Below the pieces are notes generated by a model that searched no databases, had not been told where the DNA came from, and worked only from the letters and a program-made list of their open reading frames with translations. DNA of 64,000 nucleotides from Theocolax elegans. Its lineage: Eukaryota; Arthropoda; Insecta; Hymenoptera; Cerocephalidae. Shown here in pieces: positions 30,789 to 41,800 of this stretch (position 1 is its first letter; each line of letters begins with the position of its first letter). The stretch lies in assembly GCA_026168455.1 (NCBI GenBank), contig CM047428.1, positions 83,346,594-83,410,593 of the forward strand. Direction: 5' to 3'. The position numbers and the translations under genes were made by a program.

Positions 30789-33699
30789 GTTCACATTTTT
30801 TTATTTGCTACATTTTCTTAGGTCTACAATTTATGTTAACTTTATTTACCAATTGCAATATCAATTTTGTAATAGCATTCATTAAGATAATCATTCAGTT
30901 TTACTTATCAAATCAGATTCTCAGATAATTCAAAGATTTAACAATGTTATTTTAATTTTATAGTCTGTTCCAAACCTTACTTTGATTATTTGGGAGCTTA
31001 TTTAATTTAAATTTTATTTGTTTATTTCATTTTAACAAATTAATAGTTCCTGTACAAAATAAATTTGAAAATTTCTGTGTACAAGGCTGGTATACATTCT
31101 CTCAAACTTATAGATGAAATGCCAAGTTATTGTAAACTCTTTGAATAATGTTTAAATTACAGTAGTAAAGATTGCATTACCGACAAAATTATAATTGAAA
31201 TTGTAATTCTTAAAAAGAAAAATGATTTATAAATATTATCATTGTTATATTATTTTTATGTATTGAAATGGTATTGACAAAGGATGTACTAATATGAATT
31301 TCTCTATTTTAGGACTTTCGATGCCCATTCACTGAGAATTGTAATATAACGTCTGTTACAAGACGTTTCTGCCAAAAATGTAGATTAGATAAGTGCTTTA
31401 GCATTGGTATGCGAAAAGAATATATTATGTCTGAAGAGGATAAAATTCTAAAGAGAAAAAAAATTGAACAAAATAGAGCAAAGAAACGGCCAGGTTCTAA
31501 CAATCATAAAGCAAGAAAGATGAAAAGAGAAAGTATAGATGATTCAAATTTTGATGACACATCTACCTCTATACCATCTGTAACTTCTGTAACTTCTGTT
31601 ATGTCCGAATCATACTTTTGGGAATCCGATAAAAAATATACTGATCTTGATGCAAATAAACAATCAACGATAGATAATATGAGTCCAGTGACAGCTGCTA
31701 GTGTTCCAAGTCCCTCAAGTCCTCCAGAAAATTATGATATAGCTGGGAGTAAAACCTTAGATATGTTGAAAGATTCCTCTCACACATCAGCTTCAAATTA
31801 TGTTAAGTATGATCAAACTATTTCATTCTATCCTAGTGATGTAAATGTTGGAAAAAGCTCTTCTAGTCAAACTGATTTTGATACAAGTACTAGTACTGAT
31901 TTTGATCAAGACAAAGAAAATTTGTCTCAATCTGTAAAATTAAAAGAAACTACTACTGTTAACAAGAAAAAACCACAAAACTCTATTGATACTTCTCCAA
32001 TTTCACCAAAGTGTTCAACATTTGAAAATGATTTACCCAGTTATTCAACATTTAAGCCATCTATAGTAGAGCCAAAGTCATATACATATTCAGAATGTGC
32101 GACGAGCTCAAAATTATTGGAACCATGTATAAATGAAACTGTTGCAAACGTGCCACAACCAAACGTAGAAGAAGCAATAGTGTGCCAGAAATCAAAAGAA
32201 CCTTGTGTAGAAGAATTAAGTTTAGCTTCAAAAATGATGCAAGATCCAGACTTGCCCACTAAACTAGTAAATAATCCAAGTGTTCTTGTAAAAATAATTA
32301 AAAATCAAAAAGTACTAGCAAAATTAGTAACAGATCCAGAGATAGTTGATATACTAGTTTCTGATCCTGAGATATCCCAGCTTCTGAAAGAAAAAATAAT
32401 GGCTCCAAATGTTGAAGGAGCAGTTGATAAAAACTCTGACAGTAATATAGATGAAATACTTATGAATGGAATTTCTGATGGAAGTTTTAAAAATACATAC
32501 GATAATGATCCAAATGTTGAAAATCCAATTTTAACAAATTTGATTACAAATCGTAATTCTGAGGAATGCAGGCATAGACATGATGAATTTAATGCAGATG
32601 ATTGGGACAGAACAACATATGATATTGCAAGAGATATTCTTCAAGATGTACAAAGGTAAATACAATCATATTCGTCTGAGGTTAATAATAATATATACAT
32701 TTAATACATTTTTTAGGATTCCAATAATTGAAAATTCAATTGAATCACTACTATGCGAAGCCATAAAAATAGAATTCGCTATATATACAAACGGAAATGG
32801 AAATCCAACTAGCAAAGAATTAAATGACACAGAAAGAGCAAAATTAAATGAACTTATAGTGGCAAATAAAGCATTGCTAGCACCACTTGACGATGATATA
32901 ACAAATCTAGTTGGCGACGAATGTAGATTTAAGGTAATTTTTATTTTTATTTTAAAAATGTAATTAAAACAATTGTCTGTACATGAATTATTGAAACATT
33001 ATTATGTTTTAAAGGGGAATTCTGGTCAATCTGATCCCATGCTGTTAGATGTAATAAATTTAACTGCAATAGCCATTCGAAGACTGATAAAAATGTCAAA
33101 GAAAATAAATAGTTTTAAAAGTATGTGCCAGGAGGATCAATTAGCCTTACTGAAAGGTGGTTGTACAGAAATGATGATCTTAAGATCAGCAATTAATTAC
33201 GATCCAGACAAAGACATATGGAAGATTCCACATAGCCAAGATAGAATGTCCAAAATTAAAGTTGATGTCTTAAAAGAAGCTAGGGGAAATCTTTATGCTG
33301 AACACTCAAGATTTATAAGGACGTTTGATCCTCGCTGGCGAGATGAAAATATTATTCTTATATTAAGCGCAATAGCATTATTTTCTCCTGACAGAGCCAG
33401 AGTCATTCATCGTGACGTAATCAAACTTGAACAAGTAAATAGTTTTATCAATTACACCCATGTAAACAAATTTAATGTAATACAATTACCTTTATTTTTA
33501 GAATTCCTATTATTATTTACTGAAGCGTTACTTGGAGAGCATATATCCTGGATGTGAAGCAAAATCAATGTTTCTTAAATTGATCCAAAAGATTTCAGAG
33601 CTGCACAGGCTGAACGACGAGGTAGTTGGTGTCTACTTGAACGTAAATCCATCGAGCGTTGAGCCATTATTAATAGAAATATTTGATTTAAAGCATTAA
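30645..33699 (+). CDS. Hr96: Nuclear hormone receptor HR96 (NR1J1), complete, five coding exons
   Basis: Join 30645-30788, 31313-32655, 32717-32933, 33015-33434, 33502-33699: 2,322 nt, 773 aa; introns 524, 61, 81 and 67 bp, all GT-AG. The DNA-binding domain (residues about 13-85) has eight zinc-ligand cysteines (16, 19, 33, 36, 52, 58, 68, 71) and P-box ESCKA, the hallmark of HR96 and nematode DAF-12/NHR-8. A long Ser/Thr-rich hinge contains five 10-residue repeats (358-407). The ligand-binding domain (about 500-773) holds the LBD signature (FKSMCQEDQLALLKGG) and ends in an AF-2 helix, PLLIEIFDLKH. Known role in Drosophila: a nuclear receptor for xenobiotic response and for lipid and sterol homeostasis. 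The protein is modestly longer than Drosophila HR96 (about 720 aa), the extra length being in the hinge. Start chosen at the first ATG in frame (ATC before ATGG). Confidence 0.96.
31313..32655 (+). CDS. Hr96: Hr96 coding exon 2 (second zinc finger and hinge)
   Basis: Starts after TTTTAG with DFRCPF, completing the DNA-binding domain (CQKCRLDKC) and its basic extension (about residues 86-120, many Lys/Arg). The rest is a low-complexity Ser/Thr/Pro-rich hinge with the decapeptide array near its C-terminal end. Ends in phase 2 at CAAAG/GTAAAT. Confidence 0.94.
32717..32933 (+). CDS. Hr96: Hr96 coding exon 3 (start of ligand-binding domain)
   Basis: Acceptor TTTTTTAG; encodes residues 496-568, including the first LBD helix region and its loop. 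Phase 2 in, phase 0 out at AAG/GTAATT. Confidence 0.9.
33015..33434 (+). CDS. Hr96: Hr96 coding exon 4 (LBD core)
   Basis: Acceptor at TTTTAAAG, chosen because it gives a phase 0 join into GNSGQSDPMLLDV, matching the HR96 family. Contains the LBD signature helices 3-5 and the segment through helix 9. Donor CAA/GTAAAT. Confidence 0.92.
33502..33699 (+). CDS. Hr96: Hr96 coding exon 5 (LBD C-terminus, AF-2, stop)
   Basis: Acceptor ATTTTTAG; 65 codons reading NSYYYLLKRY... to ...IFDLKH and TAA. This frame differs from the longer frame that reads through the fourth intron, and it alone matches the receptor family. Confidence 0.94.
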   Translation, partial: NSYYYLLKRYLESIYPGCEAKSMFLKLIQKISELHRLNDEVVGVYLNVNPSSVEPLLIEIFDLKH

Positions 33700-34521
33700 G
33701 ATAATTTTAAATATTTCTTTTTAATTATTATTATTAATACTAAATCAACGAGTTACTCGTTTTACCGAGCAAGTAGTAAGTAAAAAATGCTGCTTTGCTC
33801 GTTTACTCTTCTCAAGTACAATACCTATTTCCAGAAAAGTATTTCGTGTTATTTTTCTGTTTTAACATCACTGTATTATCACACTAATAGTTTTTAGAAT
33901 TATTCTACTCTACAGCTATTGATAGATTTTAATTTGTTATTATATTGTGAAACAAATATTTGTATAGTTTGTATGTCTAATTTGTTGCAAAATATTTTAC
34001 GAAATGTTACATATACATAAACACACACACATATATATATATATATACATAGTTGATGAATTTATGTTTTTCTTTTTATACGTACAAATTTAACTAAGCG
34101 TCACACAAGTTTTTTTGCATAATACACCCGAGTGTAAAAAATTTACTCATGTACCTTACTCAAATTTAAGCAAAGAAGTTCTCTTTATAAAAAAAATAAA
34201 ATTTAATCGTTTAATGTATATTTAGGGAAAAATGTTAATTAGTAAATCATATCCAGGCATTTAAATTAACTTACAATTGAAAATTAATTAATATTGTTTT
34301 GTAACAACAAACAAAAGAAAACAGATTTAAAATGTAAATGATGTTGAAATAATAATAATAATAATTGTTAAACATACCTGCGGGATCTCTTATACGCTTC
34401 TATTATTGTCAAGTGCAAAATTGCGACCATTTACAATATTATTATCTTGAAATTATAAACATCGATAAAGCCTGTGAAATAAAACTTCTATTGTACACCA
34501 ATGTTGTGATAAAGCAATAAA
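33700..34521 (+). other. Probable Hr96 3' UTR with polyadenylation hexamers
   Basis: AT-rich sequence after the stop with AATAAA at 34478-34483 and 34516-34521. It contains a (TA)n tract near 34030-34048. Cleavage shortly after 34521 would leave Hr96 about 90 bp from the next minus-strand frame. Confidence 0.5.
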
Positions 34522-34612
34522 ATATATTTTTTTCATAAATCTAAATAAACAGTGAGAATATACACCTGTTGTAATAACAAATTTCTTTAAACTAAAAAAA
34601 AAAATTTATACA

Positions 34613-34831
34613 TTAAATAGCACTACTGTCAAATGTATCATCGATATTCGAAGGATTGAAAATTTCGAGTATCAACAAGATCAACACTAAAGTTACCGAG
34701 GTCGATACCAAAAATAATATTGTAGATATTATAATAAAGATCGCGTAAACAATGCCTTTTGCAGCGAAATAAACTATCGAAAGTGACCAGTCTACAATTA
34801 TTTTGAATAAGCCAACGACAATTCCAAACAT
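34613..34831 (-). CDS. Possible small two-helix membrane protein
   Basis: A 72-codon frame with its own ATG (A at -3) and stop. The product is strongly hydrophobic: a segment around residues 3-35 and a second around 38-60, then an acidic Asn/Asp/Ser tail ending DSSAI. Lys and Asp/Asn residues flank the helices as expected for a membrane hairpin. I do not recognise the family. It begins about 800 bp past the NAGK stop on the same strand, so it could be a separate short gene or just part of the NAGK 3' UTR. AT-rich DNA often gives hydrophobic frames by chance, which tempers the call. Confidence 0.35.
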   Translation of the reverse strand: MFGIVVGLFKIIVDWSLSIVYFAAKGIVYAIFIIISTILFLVSTSVTLVLILLILEIFNPSNIDDTFDSSAI

Positions 34832-35627
34832 TTCTTATTGTTACTTACAAATTTTAATATGTATGTAGGTTATTACTTGTTAATTTTGACATTTTTTAAA
34901 AAGAAAAAGAAGAGAAGGACGATAGGAACGCATTTGTTTTCTCTCTTTTTTTTTTCTTGTTGTATACGTATATGTATATAAAACTTAAGAATTAAAAAAA
35001 AACGTAAAAAATGAAGTAAACATCTATATAACATCTATATAATATCCATGTGTATTTATGTATATATGTATATACATATATATACACATATTTACAAATT
35101 TTACTTAGAGTTTACAACTCCAAAATAAACAATTTATATATGGATAAGAGACTCATGTTTCAACAACCAATTCGAAAACTATATAGCTTACTTTCTCGCG
35201 AGAACATTTCATTAATTTTACATTATATCTCTCGCATTTTTCGAAACATGCATTTTATAAAAATATTTCAATCTATTTTTTTTAATATTATAGTCTTACA
35301 TGAATCAGACTTTTTAGAAAATCATCCGATGTTCGTAACACGCATATAGCTACAATTCTTTTGTTTGCTAAAAATTCTTTTAGACACTTTCTAAACGCAT
35401 TGTTCATAAATGTAAAATTTTCAGAAAATATGTAACTTTTTTTGTATAATAATTGACTGGAGTAAAAAGTATTGAAAATCTTTAAAAAGGTATAGAGGAA
35501 AGAAAATCGGTTATATTTAGAAAGTGTCTGATGGTTCTGGCAAAGTCCTCTACATAGGACCGCATATAAATACAATAATAATATGTATGTATGTATAGGT
35601 ATTATAACCGCTAGGCGATTTATCGGA
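34832..35627. other. Non-coding region, probable NAGK 3' UTR on the minus strand
   Basis: AT-rich, with imperfect TATA/TATG repeats at 35020-35090. The frames at 35050-35349 (+) and 35288-35575 (-) overlap on opposite strands and have no recognisable features. Confidence 0.4.
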
Positions 35628-35954
35628 TTATCTGATCTCTATTGTTTGATCGACGCCATTTTTGTAACCAGCAGCTAGTTTATTCGTGATATTATAAGCA
35701 TCGTCGCGTTTGTAATGATAAAATCGCGAGGTGTTGTTGTGATAATTGACGATCAAACTTGTACAGTTGAGCTTTTCGGCAGCGATGTAACATGCACCCA
35801 ACGCTGCTGATGTCGTTAATCGTAAAAGCGTCAATTCGTCGATGCTTCCTTGAGTATTGAGCTCATCGATGAATCCGGATTTTAGGTATTTCCACGATTT
35901 CCAGACCGATCCTACACAGATCACTTTCAGACCACCTTCTTCTTTCTTCAGATC
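35628..35954 (-). CDS. NAGK: NAGK coding exon 6 and stop
   Basis: Starts DLKKEEGGLKVICVGSVWKSW after acceptor ACGCAG and ends DQTIEIR-stop. The C-terminal 25 or so residues are less conserved in composition than the core. Confidence 0.94.
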   Translation of the reverse strand, partial: DLKKEEGGLKVICVGSVWKSWKYLKSGFIDELNTQGSIDELTLLRLTTSAALGACYIAAEKLNCTSLIVNYHNNTSRFYHYKRDDAYNITNKLAAGYKNGVDQTIEIR

Positions 35955-38844
35955 CTGCGTGTAACAAAATTTCGTTAGTTCATTTTTTTACTTTTTTATT
36001 TCATAATTTCCATGCAACTCTTTTTAAACTATAGTGAGTACAAACAACCATTAGCTTTCAATTAGTTTAAGAAGAGAGATCGTTCAATTTACACGACGCA
36101 TAAAATCTAAATTGGACATTAACTTTGAAAAATATTTGAAGATCATAAGCTTATGTACGCGCGATTTAATACGCAATTTCGTTGTTTTTGTAGTATAAAC
36201 TTAGTTTTTTCATAAGAATAAAAAAATGTGAATTTACGAGATCGATAAAATAAATTAGAACAATTAAAGATATATGAGCGCCACGGCACAAGACAAGACA
36301 AGAATGTGCAAGACTTGCAAACATTGACTATATGTAATAATTTTTAGTAAATATCGATTATGTAATTACGTGGGGTACCTCAACATATTAAATTTATTAC
36401 GCGGCATTTTAAACAATATCAGCCGTTTTGTACTTTGTTAACATGTGGCGTCGGAACAAAAAGTCAGTATTATTATAACATTTTCTTGTTGTATACTTCA
36501 CAGAGAAGAAGAATAACATACTGTTTAGTTATGTAGCGTTTATTTATATACCCTAGCTGAAGAAGAAACTTCGAGCGTACGAATTACGAAATATAGATAA
36601 ATCCCCTTCCGAAAGCTCGACCGTAAATGATATATGTGTCAGCTATCTAGATGAACTTTGACCGAGAAAATTCGAAATATTAATAATTAAGCGGACGCGC
36701 AAAAAATAGGTGAGAAATAAAAGAAAGAAATAGTTTGTTATATAGGCAGCGTACTTACATTGTGCGCCTTGCGAGATACGGCGATTACGTGTTTAGCGAG
36801 CATCATACCAGCTTGTCGAAATAATTCAAGGCACAGAAGATCTTCTAGCTGGCAACCGACCGCAAGCTCCTTGGTAAACATAGCGAAGGTACTTTTGTTC
36901 ATATTGGCGTAAAGATGCGGTAGCATACTTTGTTGATCGGTTATGTCGAAATATTGCTGCATGGCTTTCCAGATGTACGTTATTGGTGCTGGTGCCGGTA
37001 TTAAACCGTCTAGGTCGTCGAAAACGTATTTCACCGCTCGATGCGCTAGCCAATATGCTGAAATCGTGTGTTAACTGACTTTTAGAAACAATCAAACAAG
37101 TTATCTTACAGTATCTAAAAGCAAAATTGGGTTTTAAATCAATTTTTAAGAGAATCTCTAATTTAATTGTTATGGAACGAATGAATGGAGATGTTAAACG
37201 ATAAAAAAAACTATTTTAGCCAGATGAATTGGACGAACATTTGAATCGTAACATTCTTGCAATCCTAGAATCACACTCAAAATTCAAAATTTCCTTCCAA
37301 TGTCGTTTGAGAATGCATTAATGTTTCAGTTTAACCCTTCGCGGACACACTGGGATATAAATGACCCCAATCAATATCAACTTAAATTGAAATACTTGCA
37401 TCAAAAGAAATTTCGAATTTTTTTTATATCATTATATCATATCATTTTTTCATAATTTGAACCCATCCTCACTTATAAAACAATTATTAATAATTATTAA
37501 AAAAAATTTTAATTAAAAAAGTCTATAGCTGTTAATATGGTTTGCCCCAATGTAGGGCAGTTATGTTATTCTAATGAAGTGTAGCAGCTAAGGGTTAAAC
37601 TTTAGTTTAGTTTGCCATAACTACAATTATCCCCAACAGACCTTTGCATTTGATTAAAGCAGTGTACACAACTTTTTAATGGTATTTTCAAATTACCGAT
37701 TATGCTCGTATTCGATCAACAGCTGTCGACAGTATTTTTCATTCATTTTTATTTATTTCATTATTATTTTTAAGATCAACTTTTTTTACATAATTATAGT
37801 TTTATAGCAAATTTTTTCTAATTTTTCGTACAATATTTGAAGTATTTTAAAAATAAAATCCTTGGTTTGATAAAGGTAGATTCCTGTAATTTGAGTACGA
37901 TATCGCTAATTAAATATTACAATAAATACGTTGTAATTGTTTGTTAATCATTGTAACTGATTCTCAGGGTTTTATTCTATATCTTCTTAATAAATTAAAG
38001 GTTTTAGAAAGAGAAAATAAGAGAGTGTGACAGAGATGAGTTTCGGATGCTATACTGATGCTGGACAATTCTTATCGAAGTATGTTTAGAAGAGGTAAAT
38101 GCTAAATTCTAATATGATAATTTACTTTTTCATCAGCTAGCGAACCTGATTTATAAGTCGGATTACCTTTTTCAAAGTACAATATACCTATATACCTATA
38201 CCTATATATATATATATATATATTTTATTAAATGTATCAACGTATACGCGATTCAGTATATATATATATATATAAGTATAGTTTATACATATGTGCCAGA
38301 TTATTCGGTGTAAAATTAAATTTTGTACAAGATATTATTTTTTAATTAAAGAAATTATATATATTAGAATGCATATACCGAAAAATATAAAGACTTTTAT
38401 AAACGCTACTATTTAAAACTCAATACAATCTTATCGCGACCTAAGCGTTTCTATCTATACCGACGAGTTTGTTAAATAAAATTTATTGAATTTCCTCAGG
38501 AAAATGCGTGCACTTAAGATAATAATTTTCATACAATTTGTTTACAATTGTAGCAAAGAAACCTTATACTTATTGATATATAAAAAATAAATTGATCGAT
38601 GTGTCGAATAAGTACACAGGTATATATATATATATCATATGTAAAGAGATGATCGATAATTATACGATGCAATCAATATAACAAATTATATACATAAAAA
38701 TGAAAATCAAACCTGAAATTTTTAACTTGAATTAGTAATTTATACACATGAGAAGCAACTTGATAAAATAAAATACTCTCTTTAATACACGAACCACGCA
38801 TTACTCGATAATGCCATGCGATGGTACCTACATATACATATATG

Positions 38845-38877
<33 letters not shown>

Positions 38878-41800
38878 CTGTCTATAATCTATCACGAGAG
38901 CGTCAAATGAAATCAGACGAGGAAATATTTTAATCTAATACAAAATTGTACACCATCCGTACATAAAAATTAATTTTCAAACATGTACCTACCTACATGT
39001 AATGTATATTGCTAAGTAGAAAAAAGCACAAAATTTACTCGTTATAGAGATCGCGGCGTTGTTTGCGATATCGTGTGGACTTTGAAAATAAAATTGATAG
39101 TAGAGGCAAGGTTAAATTGCGTGATGTGCCGAGGTATCGTGTTACAACTATAGGCTCTCGTGATTAGTCGTCATCTTTTCATATATTCGTTCATACCGAC
39201 TTATGGAAAATTCATCGTAGATTATTTCAAAATTCGTTAGATTTTATATTTATGTTTTAGCAAAGGTAATTGATATTTTTTTAATCAAGAAATCATATGT
39301 AAAGTGTTGAATTTAAATTCTGGAATACTTATATATAAAGTTTAAAATGTGTAGAAAAGGCTGATGATTAGGCTATACTTAAAAAATCTTGTATTTAATT
39401 GAAATAAAAATAAATGAACCGCAGATAGTCAGTAATTCGAAGAGAAAATATATATATATGAGCGAGCAACGATAAAAATTAGATCGCTCAAGTAAACAAA
39501 GGGAAAAAGTGAGAAAAAATGAAAAAACGTTTCGAGTTAAGAAAAAAATGCGTGACTTACCACCTCCTTCGTCGCCCATAGCGTGTCCCCAACCACCACA
39601 ACCATGAGTTTTCCCATCGGGATTGACCAAAAGTGCATTACTGCCCGTCCCGGAAATGAGAACGATACCACCATTGGGTAATCCAGTCTTGACGCTTCCC
39701 ATGGTATCCGAGCCAACGGTGTAATCGAGCGCTGCGTTAGGGTGCAGCCGATGCAAAATCTCGGCCAGCAGTCTATTACTTTTCTCCTCCTCGCACCCGC
39801 TCAAGTTCAGGCCCTGAAATAGTCGTTTCGTACCATATTCTTTTTAATTGGGTCATGCGGGTCGGGCACATTATGTATATACCTATACATATATATCTAC
39901 ACGCATACCTACATATACTCAAGGATGAGGTTTACGTCATGTAGAATCCGGGTTATGGGAAAGCTATTACCTCGTAGGGCCCGCGTTCATAACATAACTA
40001 CTTACAAGTTAACTATAAAATTTTAAATCTACGCGCGCACCGGCCTATTTCCCAATGGTTTCTAGGCGAAAGTCGGATGAAGCGTCACTCGCACGAAATT
40101 CGTGAATATTCAATCATTTACGTGAATATTTACTTCATTAATTAGTCTATTGTTTTATTGGCAGAGTACGATAGACGCAGCCTTTGTTGTCACTAGAAAC
40201 AAAAAATCGAACCCACATGGAAGAACAAATAATTTTCACGTATGTAAACTTTAAAGTTTGGACGTGTTTCTACTCGATGAAAAACGTACGAGTTTAATTA
40301 GATTGAACAATGCGTAAGACTATTCGACGATCGCGAGAGAAATCGCATTAATCTTTTCAAAATTGAAATATCAACGATGACGACAGTTATGGCCAATTAA
40401 GCTATATGAAAAAAGACGCGAGGATCGACTTGGACTTTAGAGATATCGCGTGATGAGACGACAAGCTTTTTCGCATTCACAGCCACGTGCTTTATTATAT
40501 TCATGTACATCTACACATTTTTCATAAACGTAAGCATGGAAATGATGATTTATAGTCATTTAATGGCACTTGTAATCAATTATTCACCTTACATCAATTG
40601 CTTTGCTTATCCTCTTTCATATATTCAAATTTTTAAATTATTATTTTTATATTATTACATTTATACGTAACTTCAAATTTATTACTCTAGACAACACGTT
40701 CTCTTCAACTACTTTAAACCATATATATACCGAGCTAGATAAATTATCGGAAAATGATGTGTGTTAATTATTCCAACGATGATTATAAACAGTTTTGATT
40801 AATGCTGAAGTTAGGACGCTATTTTTCAATAGACCTAACGAAATAGAAAAATTTTCGTAATCGCCTACGACTATATACGTACGAATAGATATGAATTGCC
40901 TTTTTCGATCCAAAAATAAAGTTTAAAATATTGAATATAAAATCGAAAAAGTTAGCAGAAAATGTTGATAAATGAAACTCGTGGACACGTCTGATGGATC
41001 GACTATTGAAGAAAAATTCATTTTTTTTTTCATTACATATCGTAGGTAACTTTTGTTCGTGCAATATAAAAAATTACTATAAATGTCTGAAAACTTCTGG
41101 TATATTGTTAATGACCTATTGGAAAAGATTTGACAGGTAGAATTAAAAATTAAAAAATTCCCCCTTCGTGTACAACGAATAATAATTATTTATTTTAAGG
41201 TTCGATTACTTTTAGAGATTTTACTATTAAAATGATCAAATGAATGTAGAAAAATAATTAGGTAATATCGTCTTTTATAACTGATATACACAGTTTTGAA
41301 AGTTCAATTTATTTTACAAGAACTATTTTCTTCTAATACTCACACGCATAAAATTAGAGTTATCTAAAAATAAATGACGTATTGAGCTAGGAAAAGAAAA
41401 CAATTACGTTTAGAAACAAAGAAGGGAGGAAAAACACGAGAACGCTTTCCGGAAGGATTCACGCATCGATTTTTGAAAGTGGAATTCTTGATTCTCGAGG
41501 ATAGCACTTTAATCGGTGTTTTGATTGAAACTGTGCAGGAAGGATTGTTTTCATCAGGATAATAAATTGCGTTCTTCATACTAAATGTATACGCATTTCG
41601 TTCGAATGAAAACTACGAGTCCTTTGCAAGGTCGATCGTTTACTCATGTATTATACGTACAGTATATACGTATAGATAGACTGTAAAGGTTTCTTTCGAA
41701 CCTATCTCTATCAAGTTAATCTTCCCTATACTTACCCGATAGTTTAAAATAAATTTTGAATATTCAAATGAAGTTTTGACTTCTTCACCACATACTATAG

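Noticed and set aside
33435..33557. Reading of the Hr96 frame through the fourth intron
   Set aside because: The read-through residues do not match the receptor family, while splicing to 33502 restores the conserved C-terminus and AF-2 helix.
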